From Deltaproteobacteria bacterium (GTDB lineage: Bacteria; Bdellovibrionota; JAJCYS01), in assembly GCA_029262815.1 (NCBI GenBank), contig JAJCYS010000019.1, forward strand, positions 1 to 44,234: DNA of 44,234 nt, read 5' to 3'. The position numbers were made by a program, and so were the translations under genes. A model generated the notes under the pieces. The model was not told the origin of the DNA. It did not search any database and saw only the letters and a program-made list of their open reading frames with translations. Position 1 is the stretch's first letter; each line of letters begins with the position of its first letter. Of the stretch, positions 7,719 to 16,658 are shown in pieces.

Positions 7719-8936
7719 ATGAAATACAATATCCGGACACACTACTTAATTAACCTGCTTTTCTTATCTACAATAGTATTACCAGTCTCTGTATTCGCTA
7801 AGCTTCCCTACACACCCGTAATTACACCCAATGGATCCTCACTGCCATGGAAAGTTGTTAATGGGGTTAAAGAGTTTCATCTGATCGCTGAAGAAATCGT
7901 ATGGGAAATTGCTCCGGGAATGAACGTAAAAGCTTGGGGATACAACGGACAGACACCTGGCCCGACCATCGAAGCTGTTGAAGGCGATCGTGTTCGCATC
8001 TATGTGACCAATAAACTACCTGAACCCACAGCTGTTCACTGGCATGGATTGATCTTACCCAGTGGCATGGACGGCGTAAAAGGCTTGACCCAAAAAGGCA
8101 TCCCCCCTGGTAAGACGTTTAAATATGAATTTACCTTAAAGCAACATGGCACCCAGATGTACCATTCTCATGGTGACGAAATGGTTCAGATTGGATTAGG
8201 CGCCATGGGATTTTTTATTATTCATCCCAAAACACGGAAACATAAAATCGATAGAGACTACGCCATCATGCTCAACGAGTGGTTTGTTAAACCAGGGACT
8301 TCGAGACCGAACCCTAATATCATGACTGATTTTAATATTTTTACATTCAATAGCCGGGCTTATCCCGGCACCGAATCACTTGTTGCAAAAACAGGCGAAC
8401 GGGTACGAATTCGCTTAGGCAGTGTATCTCAGGACTCTCACCCTATTCATCTGCATGGCCATTCATTTAAAACAGTCGCAACTGATGGCGGTGATATTCC
8501 CGAATCAGCTCAAATTCCTGAAACAACCGTTCTGGTATCACCTGGACAAACAAGAGATATAGAATTTATTGCAAATGCTGGAGACTGGGCGTTCCATTGC
8601 CACCGTCGTCACCATCCCATGAATGCAATGGGTCATGATATTCCAAACCCCATTGGCGTTAAACAAGATAAAATTGAAGGCAAAATCCAAAAGCTTATTC
8701 CGGGCTATATGGCAATGGGTGAAAAGGGTATGGATGAGCATCAAATGCATGTAAAGCATATGAAGGGTCCGGAAAACACATTGCCTATGATGGGCGGGAT
8801 AGGGCCCTTTGGTCCTGTAGGCATGGGTGGCATGTTTACTATTTTCAAAGTTCGAGATGTAATTGAACCTGGCAAAAAAATCGGTTGGTATAAACACCCT
8901 CAAGGCACTGTTGCGACAGTAGTTCCTACCCCTTAG
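7719..8936 (+). CDS. multicopper oxidase, two-domain laccase type
   Basis: 405 residues with a signal peptide (ending VFA). All four copper motifs are present: HWHG (107-110), HSH (149-151), HPIHLHGH (241-248) and HCHRRHHPMNAM (293-304), giving type 1, 2 and 3 sites. Only ~90 residues separate the second and third motifs, too few for a complete middle cupredoxin domain. This therefore looks like a two-domain (trimeric) laccase rather than CueO/CopA. After the last motif comes a Met/His-rich insert (MDEHQMHVKHMKG...MMGG) likely to bind copper. Located in the periplasm, it probably oxidises Cu(I) or phenolics. AAAAGGAAAG precedes the ATG. Operon with the TolC-like gene. Confidence 0.93.
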   Translation: MKYNIRTHYLINLLFLSTIVLPVSVFAKLPYTPVITPNGSSLPWKVVNGVKEFHLIAEEIVWEIAPGMNVKAWGYNGQTPGPTIEAVEGDRVRIYVTNKLPEPTAVHWHGLILPSGMDGVKGLTQKGIPPGKTFKYEFTLKQHGTQMYHSHGDEMVQIGLGAMGFFIIHPKTRKHKIDRDYAIMLNEWFVKPGTSRPNPNIMTDFNIFTFNSRAYPGTESLVAKTGERVRIRLGSVSQDSHPIHLHGHSFKTVATDGGDIPESAQIPETTVLVSPGQTRDIEFIANAGDWAFHCHRRHHPMNAMGHDIPNPIGVKQDKIEGKIQKLIPGYMAMGEKGMDEHQMHVKHMKGPENTLPMMGGIGPFGPVGMGGMFTIFKVRDVIEPGKKIGWYKHPQGTVATVVPTP

Positions 8937-9091
8937 GATATCTCTTCTAGTATCAACTAATCAAAAATCGTTAAATTCAGAAGGGTATCCTTTCTGATGG
9001 TCACTCATTTTCTCCAAACAACCTAGTGATTAAGACACATAAAAAATACCGTCTGCAAGTCAATTTACTCTACTGACTGAAAGAAATTAAA

Positions 9092-10036
9092 TTAATTAGT
9101 ACACGGTTGAATAACCTTAAGCCACTCACCTAGCAATGCTTTTACCTCCTGATCATAGAAATGAGTTTTTCGCTTTTCCCACTTTAGGGTCTCAACAACC
9201 TCTCGATTATGATCAACAACAAGTTTCATATAGGGTTCTTCTGCAGCTTCAGCAAGGCTCCGTCTACCTTTACCTTGCTTTCTAACTTTGATGTTTTTTT
9301 TACTTCGATTCATACGATGTATCAATGCAGGCAAAGTATAAAGAACCAACCTAGGTTTGTCCCCCAAATTAACAATATCCGAATATCCAGGGTTGTCATT
9401 TAAATAAATGCTCTGTAATAAACTTCCAATCCCAACCAAATCGACTAAGACATCTGACGACGTTCGTGTTTCGAAATCTAAATTCCGAATTATCGCGATC
9501 ATTGAAGCTCGATTTGTGGGTGTACCCATAATCAAAACATCCAAAATTGCAGGAACAACTGATGGCCCCATTTCAGTTAACACGCCGACAGCAGTATTTC
9601 TGATAAATTGATCTTTTCCATCCAACAACAAAAATACCTTCTTTATTAAACTCTCATCTACTTGATCAAGTGCACGATAGACATTGCCTATTTTATTTAT
9701 TTTTTCCACATCTTTATCTGTTACATACCTATGGAGTACAGCTAAGATTTCTTTTTGATGGTTTGTTGACATTAAATAAATAAGCTCATGTGCCCTTTCT
9801 CGTATCGTTGTATCAAAGTAGTCCGTGAGTTTGATAATGGCAGGCAGCATAGGCAAAAGATCTAGTCGATTAAAATAGTATTTTATATTTTGTAGTGCCG
9901 GCGTAATTTTGAAGGGATCTTTTGACTCTAAATAGGTCATAAGTATGTCAGGATCTGGTTCATCACCTGCTTCCACAGTCCCTACGATCAGAAAATATAT
10001 GATTAGCAGCGTAATCTGTGACAACTTCCTTATCAC
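9092..10036 (-). CDS. exported HEAT-repeat-like protein, unknown
   Basis: 314 residues beginning at GTG 10036, with a signal peptide (ITLLIIYFLIVGTVEA). The mature part is built of helical pairs resembling HEAT repeats, for example LPMLPAIIKLTDYFDTTIRE, KVFLLLDGKDQFIRNTAVG and PSVVPAILDVLIMGTPTNR. The C-terminal third has a basic patch (KKNIKVRKQGKGRRS). Such proteins usually act as periplasmic scaffolds; I cannot name a function. It is divergent from the YejM-like gene 66 bp away. Confidence 0.75.
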   Translation of the reverse strand: MIRKLSQITLLIIYFLIVGTVEAGDEPDPDILMTYLESKDPFKITPALQNIKYYFNRLDLLPMLPAIIKLTDYFDTTIRERAHELIYLMSTNHQKEILAVLHRYVTDKDVEKINKIGNVYRALDQVDESLIKKVFLLLDGKDQFIRNTAVGVLTEMGPSVVPAILDVLIMGTPTNRASMIAIIRNLDFETRTSSDVLVDLVGIGSLLQSIYLNDNPGYSDIVNLGDKPRLVLYTLPALIHRMNRSKKNIKVRKQGKGRRSLAEAAEEPYMKLVVDHNREVVETLKWEKRKTHFYDQEVKALLGEWLKVIQPCTN

Positions 10037-10102
10037 ACTTCACATATAGGATACCAAATTGAATAGTCGTTCCAAGCTACACTCAGCAATAATCTTGTAA
10101 GA

Positions 10103-11971
10103 TTGTTGTTCAGTCCAATCAATTCCCGTTATGATAAACATGTGACTTTGTTCGTAAACAAGGTTTTGCTCAAGACAAATTTTTTTGTCTCTTTGTGTCT
10201 GTTTAGTTTGTTTCTAATACTGCCGAATTATAGTGGATTCTCTGACGTGTTGTTCTCTGCCCTTGGAACAATCTCATCAGCACTTATTCTATATGTCGGA
10301 CTCTGGCTTCTCTTAAGTCCTCTTTTATACATTAAATTCCTAGCATTCCCTATCGTACCCTGGTGCCTCATGTTCGGATTTACAGTTTTTCATATTTTCA
10401 CCATATCGGATTTTTTCATCTTTCGAATTTACCGAGTACATATGTCAAACGGATTTATCCGAAATATTTTGTCTTCGCCAGCTTCGTACGAAAACTTACA
10501 TATTGGATTCATCCCTTTTTTAGTTCTTTTTTCGATAGGGTCAATTTTATTGCTTATTCAGTTACACGTAATTAAAAAATCGAAAAGTAGATTAGATTCC
10601 ACGTCAAACCAACCATTCCGGTTCATTAGGCTTAAGGGAACTGTAATATTGGTCGCAATATGTATCATAGAAAAATCACTCTTGGCTTACGGGGCTGCTC
10701 ACTCATTAGAATCCATTCTGAATAAACCTGCATTTATTCCATTATATATTCCCATCGGCTTAAAGCCTAATAGCCCTATAGATCACACGCTCGTCAATCG
10801 CCAAACGCACACCCAATACCCCGCAACCCCTATTCAAATTAAACATCAACAAATTGCTCCTAATATCATTTTCATTACGGCATGCACATTTCGATCTGAC
10901 ATGGTGAATAAAGACGTTATGCCACAAACGCATGAGTTTTCAAAAGAAAGTTTATATTTCAAACATCACTACAGCGGTGGCAACACAACTCGGTTTGGAT
11001 ACTTCACATTGTTTTATGGTGTTGACGGCAACTACTGGTTTCCGTTCTTGAAGACGAAAACACCGCCTGTGTTTTTCGACGTCCTTAAAAAACTACAGTT
11101 CCAAATACAAGTGGTTGCTGGATCATCCATGGATTGGCCTGAATTCAGAGACACTATATTTAAATCAGTGCCTAATGAATACATTAATGACCACTTGGCA
11201 AAATTTAACTCTGCAAACCGAAACACGAAAAGTAAATCTGAGTTTATTCGCTGGTTAGACACTATAGACCCAACCCGGCCGTTTTTTGGTTTTATACTCC
11301 TAGATGCAGCACATGGACGTTATTATCCAGACGAATTTCTTAAATTTTCGAACCAAAAACAACCCGTTAATTATCTAACACTCAACAAGAATCATCGTGA
11401 TGCATTGTTTGCAGATTATAAAAACACCATCTATTTCACAGATAGTCTGATTGGCGAAATTTTACAAAAACTGAAATCTATGCCTCAATATAAAAATACC
11501 ATTGTCGTTATTACAGGAGATCATGGAGAAGAGTTTTTTGAATCAGGACGATTCGGTCATAACAATAGTTTTTCTGAACAGCAAACCCGAACACCTTTAA
11601 TATTGAAGCTCCCTGGCAGTAAGCCAAAAATGGTGCAGAAAAGAACCTGCCATACTGACATTATGGCTACCGTATTACCTCTATTAGGTGTGCAAAATCC
11701 GATCGATGAATACTCTATGGGAAGAAATTTGTTGAGTGTGGAGAGTGACAGCTCTAATCATTGCGTAGTGGGTTCTTGGAACCACAGCGCAGTCGTCACT
11801 GATAGTAGGAAATTTGTTTTTTTTAATGCGCCCCCTAAAGATACAGCACCCGAAATTCGAGACACTCAAACATATCAATTGGTAGGAGAAGATTTATCCA
11901 GAGACGACACGCGGTTTCTCCAAAAAGTATTTGATCAAAATAGACGGTTTACTCTCAAAAAGCATTTCTAG
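10103..11971 (+). CDS. YejM/PbgA-like inner-membrane sulfatase-fold protein
   Basis: 622 residues. About five transmembrane helices occupy residues 25-160, followed by a periplasmic alkaline-phosphatase/sulfatase fold: APNIIFITACTFRSDMV, HHYSGGNTTRFGYFTLFYG, TIVVITGDHGEEFFE and FGHNNSFSEQQTRTPLILKLPG. The GGNTTR-G-F-LFYG block is the signature of YejM (PbgA/LapC), which senses periplasmic LPS and controls LpxC turnover with LapB. A metal-binding GDHGEEF motif is retained. The start is a TTG (10103 or 10106); the RYDKHVTLFV region aligns with the E. coli N-terminus, so a start this far upstream is needed. If the role is conserved it regulates lipid A synthesis. Confidence 0.85.
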   Translation: MLFSPINSRYDKHVTLFVNKVLLKTNFFVSLCLFSLFLILPNYSGFSDVLFSALGTISSALILYVGLWLLLSPLLYIKFLAFPIVPWCLMFGFTVFHIFTISDFFIFRIYRVHMSNGFIRNILSSPASYENLHIGFIPFLVLFSIGSILLLIQLHVIKKSKSRLDSTSNQPFRFIRLKGTVILVAICIIEKSLLAYGAAHSLESILNKPAFIPLYIPIGLKPNSPIDHTLVNRQTHTQYPATPIQIKHQQIAPNIIFITACTFRSDMVNKDVMPQTHEFSKESLYFKHHYSGGNTTRFGYFTLFYGVDGNYWFPFLKTKTPPVFFDVLKKLQFQIQVVAGSSMDWPEFRDTIFKSVPNEYINDHLAKFNSANRNTKSKSEFIRWLDTIDPTRPFFGFILLDAAHGRYYPDEFLKFSNQKQPVNYLTLNKNHRDALFADYKNTIYFTDSLIGEILQKLKSMPQYKNTIVVITGDHGEEFFESGRFGHNNSFSEQQTRTPLILKLPGSKPKMVQKRTCHTDIMATVLPLLGVQNPIDEYSMGRNLLSVESDSSNHCVVGSWNHSAVVTDSRKFVFFNAPPKDTAPEIRDTQTYQLVGEDLSRDDTRFLQKVFDQNRRFTLKKHF

Positions 11972-12087
11972 GCTTCAGAAACCGGTTATTCTGCCCAGAT
12001 TCAATTAAAAGCCACGAATGTATTGAATTTTTGAAATCCATACTATATTATTTGCTAATATTAAATTAATTTAATTGAGGTTTAATT

Positions 12088-12771
12088 ATGAAATTTTGTA
12101 GATATATTTTGTGTGTATTCTTTCTCGTGTCTCTTACATCGACCGTAATTTATGCTGAAGAGGGAGCAGAGGCTTTGAGAAATCTCTTGTCTGGAAGTTT
12201 CGATGTTGAAAGTCAGCACTATACGGTCTCGAAATTAAAATCAAGAAACTCAAGAAAATTATTCAGGCTTCTACAGTTTGCTAAAAGTGCATCTAAGTCA
12301 GACAAACCTTCTCTCCCTTCTAACTTCAGAGATGACTTTGATGCTGTTTCCCAATCAATTGAAATCGATCCGTATGGATCTGTTGTAGAAAAACTAAACG
12401 TTTCATTCACCCCTGATACATTTGTGATTAAGAAGAAAAGCAAATTAACAAAACATAGCAAAACAAGAACAAGCAATAGTGAACACAAATTTAGAATAAT
12501 TAACGAATCATCTAAGTCGATTAGTTTTTCTTCTAAAATTAAAGACGTAGATACTAATGTTCATAAGTCAACCCTGACCTACACTGAAATTTCAGATAAT
12601 ATTCTTTATTACACATTTAGGGTTGGAACAAATGTGTTGTTAGAAGCAATTTACATTTACACCAAACAGGGCAGTCGGTGTCTATTGGTTACTTACACAG
12701 TTCTCAAAGGAGGCGCAAGTTTTCCTGATGAGCTTGTTGTAGCACGTAAAACTCGAAACGATAAAAAATAA
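12088..12771 (+). CDS. exported hypothetical protein
   Basis: 227 residues starting after GAGGTTTAATT with a standard signal peptide (ILCVFFLVSLTSTVIYA). The mature part is rich in Ser and Lys (SKSDKPSLPS; KKKSKLTKHSKTRTSNS) and probably mostly beta toward the C-terminus (LTYTEISDNILYYTFRVG). I recognise no domain. It ends 4 bp before the NIPSNAP gene, so the two may be one transcript, but nothing else links them. Confidence 0.75.
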   Translation: MKFCRYILCVFFLVSLTSTVIYAEEGAEALRNLLSGSFDVESQHYTVSKLKSRNSRKLFRLLQFAKSASKSDKPSLPSNFRDDFDAVSQSIEIDPYGSVVEKLNVSFTPDTFVIKKKSKLTKHSKTRTSNSEHKFRIINESSKSISFSSKIKDVDTNVHKSTLTYTEISDNILYYTFRVGTNVLLEAIYIYTKQGSRCLLVTYTVLKGGASFPDELVVARKTRNDKK

Positions 12772-12775
12772 ACCA

Positions 12776-13123
12776 ATGCTCACCTGCTTTATTCGATATG
12801 TAGTAGATCCTACAAAAATTAACGAATTTAAAGAATATGCAACCTATTGGATTGCATTGATCGAGCAAAATGGCGGCACACATCATGGCTACTTTCTGCC
12901 TGGCGAAAACCATACGTCAGATTTTAGCTTTCCGACTTTAGGGCAAGAAGGGCCTGAGAATATTGCAATTGCACTTTTTAGTTTTCCAAACTTCGAAGCG
13001 TACGAAGGTTATAAAAAAAGGACAACTGCGAACAAAGAGTGCCAAGCCATGACAAAAAAGTTTAATGATTCAAAGTGCTTTCTAAGTTACGAGCGTAGTT
13101 TCTTGAAGCCCTTTTTTAACTAA
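12776..13123 (+). CDS. NIPSNAP-family protein
   Basis: 115 residues matching the dimeric alpha+beta barrel NIPSNAP domain: MLTCFIRYVVDPTKINEFKE, then WIALIEQNGGTHHGYFLPG, NIAIALFSFPNFEAYEGYKK and a terminal FLSYERSFLKP. Family members are cytosolic in bacteria, and their biochemical role is unclear. No Shine-Dalgarno is visible; translation may be coupled to the preceding gene, whose stop is only 4 bp upstream. Confidence 0.9.
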   Translation: MLTCFIRYVVDPTKINEFKEYATYWIALIEQNGGTHHGYFLPGENHTSDFSFPTLGQEGPENIAIALFSFPNFEAYEGYKKRTTANKECQAMTKKFNDSKCFLSYERSFLKPFFN

Positions 13124-13170
13124 AGGAATTTTTAAAAGCTCTTCCTCCGTGCATGTTTGTAAATTAATTT

Positions 13171-13518
13171 TCATTTGTCGCCTCTCCCAATAATTGGCTT
13201 TCCTGCTCTCCTTGGCCTTTTTCGGTCCTTAAATAAAGTCTCTTTATCTGACATACTCATAGACGAATGGACAACTTTGATAAGCGCCATAAGCGGCTTG
13301 GTTAATGCAGATTTGAAGTTAAACGAATAAATTCTCACATTCCCAATTTTTTTGGATATGACAACGCCCGCATCTTCAAATTTAGCAAGCTGGTTCTGAA
13401 CAGAAGATAGAGAAATCCCAGTATCCCTTGCAAGACCCCTCGCGTGAAGTTCCCCATAGTGAATCAAATGAAGCATGACAAAAGACGCTGTTTTTGTACC
13501 AAAAATTTTATCTAACAT
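13171..13518 (-). CDS. winged-helix (ArsR-like) transcriptional regulator
   Basis: 115 residues. Residues 1-70 form a winged helix: FVMLHLIHYGELHARGLARD, then the recognition helix GISLSSVQNQLAKFEDAGVV and the wing ISKKIGNVRIYSFNF. The short C-terminus ends in basic residues (KDRKRPRRAGKPIIGRG). No metal-binding cysteine pair is present, so it is not a classic ArsR metal sensor; such stand-alone wHTH proteins often partner toxin or nucleotidyltransferase genes. Three 21-bp iterons lie 17 bp upstream of the ATG, very probably its own operator. A TATAAT 7 bases before the ATG and the lack of a Shine-Dalgarno hint at a leaderless message. Confidence 0.85.
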   Translation of the reverse strand: MLDKIFGTKTASFVMLHLIHYGELHARGLARDTGISLSSVQNQLAKFEDAGVVISKKIGNVRIYSFNFKSALTKPLMALIKVVHSSMSMSDKETLFKDRKRPRRAGKPIIGRGDK

Positions 13519-13534
13519 GGAATATATTATATCA

Positions 13535-13597
13535 TATTATTTAGGTCAATTGATCTATTATTTAAGTCATATGATTTATTAAATAGGTCATTTAACT
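13535..13597. promoter_or_regulatory. three tandem 21-bp iterons (probable operator)
   Basis: Three contiguous units of exactly 21 bp at 13535-13555, 13556-13576 and 13577-13597. Units 1 and 2 begin TATTATTTAGGTCA and TATTATTTAAGTCA, unit 3 TATTAAATAGGTCA. In units 1 and 2 the GTCA is followed by small palindromes (TCAATTGA, TCATATGA). Two helical turns per unit puts all copies on one DNA face. They lie between the winged-helix gene and the 194-codon gene, immediately in front of the regulator's ATG. Confidence 0.8.
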
Positions 13598-13642
13598 TAC
13601 AATGAATCTACATTATGTATCTGAAATAATAATGCATTTTAG

Positions 13643-14227
13643 CTAAATCAGTACGCTTAACGTACTGATAATGTGTTCTGCCTTTTGTTTCCGGTAATCT
13701 TTCCAAGATCTTTGATCAAACCCGTTCTTAATATCTGTCAAATACGCCCACTCTTTTAAAGGCATCTTGTGCTTTTCCATCTCCCGCAACCAAATGGAAG
13801 CATATTGCTTAATGGTTATCGTTTCCCCTTTTCTCCACATTTTGTGCACTTCAATAAACGCTATAGCACCAAAACGGAATTTATTATTCGTCATTTTTTT
13901 AAGACACTCAATCAAAACCTTATTTGTGCTTTTGAATTCACCGTAAAGAACCAAATCTTCTGGTTTGTAGCGTTTTTTAAATTCTCCCATCTTCACAATA
14001 TGCTTTGGGTAGACTAAAGGCTTGAAACTTCTTTTCCCTTTAATGTACGCGTAAATCTTATCTAGAAGATAGGCCTTTCGTTCAATTTCACTAGTCTTTA
14101 AAATTTCATGTCTCTTATTTTCATAATGAATGTAAATCGGCAAATTAAATTGTCTTGCTAATGATTTTATCTCAGACATATTCAAATAATTCAGCTCGTC
14201 TCTTGAAATTATTGCTTGTTCATTCAA
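13643..14227 (-). CDS. hypothetical protein, basic, SAP-like N-terminus
   Basis: 194 residues, mostly helical and basic, no signal peptide. The N-terminal LNYLNMSEIKSLARQFNLPI followed by a RKAYLLDKIYAYI helix loosely resembles a SAP-type nucleic-acid-binding helix pair. The remainder (FRFGAIAFIEVHKMWRKGET; KQYASIWLREMEKHKMPL; YRKQKAEHI) is unknown to me. The frame is open to GTG 14263, but GGGGGGAGG places initiation at the TTG of 14227-14225, 6 bases downstream. It lies between the MATE gene and the iterons, all on the same strand. It may form a unit with the winged-helix regulator. Confidence 0.7.
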   Translation of the reverse strand: MNEQAIISRDELNYLNMSEIKSLARQFNLPIYIHYENKRHEILKTSEIERKAYLLDKIYAYIKGKRSFKPLVYPKHIVKMGEFKKRYKPEDLVLYGEFKSTNKVLIECLKKMTNNKFRFGAIAFIEVHKMWRKGETITIKQYASIWLREMEKHKMPLKEWAYLTDIKNGFDQRSWKDYRKQKAEHIISTLSVLI

Positions 14228-14259
14228 CGTATGCCTCCCCCCTCTCAATTTTTTAAAAA

Positions 14260-15618
14260 TCACGAACCCGTACTAACAACGCTCATACCTTTCCATTTCC
14301 CATTTTTGAAGCGCCGAACTAAGATGATAGTGATCGACAATACGTACACTACTGCAAAACTCCAAGCTAAGGTCACAGCGTTCGGAAAGTCTCTAACTAA
14401 AAATGCAGGTAATACCAGTAACGGCCATGGCACCGTCAGTGCTATTAGTGACACAAAACGTGTATCTCCAGCACCTTTCAGTGCAAACGAAATATTGAGA
14501 TAGATGCTATCAAGAATTGTAAACATCCCAACGATTGTGAGCAGAGTTGGTACAATTGCACTTACTTCGGCCCATAACGCTACGTTTTCTTTGTTCTGAA
14601 ACCATGATAGGTAAAACTCTGGGAGAAAAATAAATGTCATCGCCACAAGTCCCATATAGATAGAAGAAATCTTCACACCATCCCAAGTGGCTTGCTCAGC
14701 TTGACTCGGCTTTCCCTCACCTAAACGCTGTCCCACCAAGGTCATCACAGCTTGAGCAACACCCATACTCGGTAGGACAGAGAGCATCATTACTGTGACA
14801 GCAATACTGCTACTAGCAAGCGCGGCTTCTCCATTTTGAAGACGTCCCATAATAATCAAAAACACAGTAAAAGCCATGCCTTCAAATGCCCATTGCAACC
14901 CACTCGGTATGCCATATTTCAAAAATCGTTTGACCAACACAGGACTAAACTGCCACTGGCTCAATATGTTGAATTGCTTTTCGTGCTTTGCATTCAATAG
15001 TAAATAGAGTCCATATATAGAACCCCCATAAGCGGAAAGCGCTGTGGCATACCCGGCACCTTCAATCCCAAGTCCTGGAAAACCGAAATTCCCAAATATC
15101 AGTAAATAATCTAAAAAAACATTGAGTACTAGCCCTACAAAGTTAATTCGCATCACAATTTTACTGTTGCCTAACCCAATAAAAAATCCACTGATTGCAG
15201 CAATTAAAGCGGTGGGTAAAGCAGAAAATGCAAGGGCGTTAAAATAAGACACCTCAAGCGTTTGAATGTTTCGGGCATGGCCCACCATGTCAAAAAATTG
15301 TGTAGACCAAAGATTTAATCCCAAGAAGGCAAATCCTCCCAAGACACTTACATAAAGCGCTTGCCAAACACAGCTGCCAATCTTGCTCTTTTCTTGAGCA
15401 CCAAAGTATTGGGCTACAAAAGTGGTGACGTAGCTAGCTGTTTGCTGTAATAAGGCCATGGGTACCCAAAACACACCCATAACAGCCATAGCTGCACCTA
15501 GCGCTTCAGTGGAGTATGTTCCCAAAAACACCCGATCGATAGTCAGTTGGAGATTCCAAAAGCTATTAGCAATGATAAGAGGCCATGCAATGTGTAAAAT
15601 TTCTTTCCAGCGTGCCAT
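14260..15618 (-). CDS. MATE-family multidrug efflux pump
   Basis: 452 residues from ATG 15618, the normal length for NorM/MATE proteins, with twelve hydrophobic helices in two homologous halves. Conserved features include HIAWPLIIANSFWNLQLTID at the start, a Q-rich helix 2 region (ALLQQTASYVTTFVAQYFGA) and, in the second half, MGVAQAVMTLVGQRLGEGKP. These inner-membrane pumps export cationic drugs by H+ or Na+ antiport. The frame continues 21 codons further upstream, but those residues are not family-like. Substrates unknown. Confidence 0.93.
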   Translation of the reverse strand: MARWKEILHIAWPLIIANSFWNLQLTIDRVFLGTYSTEALGAAMAVMGVFWVPMALLQQTASYVTTFVAQYFGAQEKSKIGSCVWQALYVSVLGGFAFLGLNLWSTQFFDMVGHARNIQTLEVSYFNALAFSALPTALIAAISGFFIGLGNSKIVMRINFVGLVLNVFLDYLLIFGNFGFPGLGIEGAGYATALSAYGGSIYGLYLLLNAKHEKQFNILSQWQFSPVLVKRFLKYGIPSGLQWAFEGMAFTVFLIIMGRLQNGEAALASSSIAVTVMMLSVLPSMGVAQAVMTLVGQRLGEGKPSQAEQATWDGVKISSIYMGLVAMTFIFLPEFYLSWFQNKENVALWAEVSAIVPTLLTIVGMFTILDSIYLNISFALKGAGDTRFVSLIALTVPWPLLVLPAFLVRDFPNAVTLAWSFAVVYVLSITIILVRRFKNGKWKGMSVVSTGS

Positions 15619-15728
15619 GTTTCCGTTCCCTACTTTTAAATCAATGGACAGACAGCAGTTTATACTCGAGTAATAGAACATAAGTCAAGAATATGAGCCA
15701 AAGATTCCTCGGCTCTTTTTTGGTTTAT

Positions 15729-16643
15729 TTATTCATTCATACAGGCCGGAAATCTTTCAAGTAATGCATTAAGTTTATTCACGGGCTCTTGAATCGCTTG
15801 TTGAAGAACACGTCGGATCAAAGAGCTAGTCTTTGTGTCCATAGATTTTTCTTCTACATGTTGGTCAACCCATCGAAGGAATTCTAAAAGAAACGATTTA
15901 ATCTCTTGCTCAGTATAGGAAGTACCCGATTGATATCCAAACACCGAATGAGACAGTATCAAACTTCGCAAGGAGCCCCAATCTTGAGTAATGTCTGGAG
16001 TTTCTGTAATTGAAATTTTGGTTTGATCATGAATCACCTGAAATATCTTTATCCAGTCTTGGGCATCAATGCCAGTCTCTAACGTGGAGTTTTCCAAGTT
16101 TATGCGTTTACTTCCCTCATTGGCGATCTGGGTGAATGCACGCTTGATATCCCCCATTTTGTATGTACTTCCCCCAGTAAGTGCTGTACCGATTTCCCTT
16201 AGTCCAATTCCTCTTAGCTCGGGATATTTGGAGACCCCCTTCACACCCCTAATTTCAGTCGAAGTAATAAACCTGCCATGAGTTTGGAGATAGTCATTCA
16301 AAATCACAAACACCTCTCGTTGCCAAAATACATCCCATGATGCAAACCCCTTGAGTTGCGCGTATGCATTTTGTATGTCCGCCATACTTTGTGTACTTTT
16401 CCCAGTAAGCACTTTCCCCATTTCTGCAATTCCAATCTTTCTTCGTTTAATTTCAGGTAATATTATTAAGCCATCTATCCCGATTATTTCACCCACCTTG
16501 ATAAACCTTCCATGAGTTTGGTAAAAATCATCCAATATTAGAAACATCTCTCGTTGATTAAAAGCGTCCCACGATGAAAATCCCTTGAGTTGCGCGTATG
16601 CATTTTGTATGTCCGCCATACTATCCGTTTTTTTTCCGGTCAA
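15729..16643 (-). CDS. modular-repeat protein, probably 5'-truncated by an intergenic repeat
   Basis: 304 residues. The N-terminal two thirds consists of two and a half copies of a ~75-residue module: MADIQNAYAQLKGF-SWD-F-QRE-F-IL-D, then QTHGRFI and EI-G, and PE--GI-EMGKVLTGKST. A third copy begins MGDIKRAFTQIANEG before a unique C-terminal region. The open frame begins at TTG 16643 in the middle of the TGKKT module end, directly after a stop that belongs to a dispersed repeat. More modules were therefore probably present upstream and have been cut off. No convincing Shine-Dalgarno. Family unrecognised; the helical modules could bind DNA or protein. Confidence 0.55.
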   Translation of the reverse strand: MTGKKTDSMADIQNAYAQLKGFSSWDAFNQREMFLILDDFYQTHGRFIKVGEIIGIDGLIILPEIKRRKIGIAEMGKVLTGKSTQSMADIQNAYAQLKGFASWDVFWQREVFVILNDYLQTHGRFITSTEIRGVKGVSKYPELRGIGLREIGTALTGGSTYKMGDIKRAFTQIANEGSKRINLENSTLETGIDAQDWIKIFQVIHDQTKISITETPDITQDWGSLRSLILSHSVFGYQSGTSYTEQEIKSFLLEFLRWVDQHVEEKSMDTKTSSLIRRVLQQAIQEPVNKLNALLERFPACMNE

Positions 16644-16658
16644 AAATCAAAAGGTTCC

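Noticed and set aside
8538..8903. 121-codon frame antisense to the multicopper oxidase
   Set aside because: Shadow of a clear gene; Cys/His-rich composition comes from the antisense of the copper motifs.
8977..8999. Hairpin TCAGAAGG...CCTTTCTGA after the multicopper oxidase as a terminator
   Set aside because: One bulge, short stem and no U-run on either strand; too weak to call.
13535..13597. CRISPR array
   Set aside because: The 21-bp units are contiguous with no spacers and sit at a promoter; they are iterons, not CRISPR repeats.
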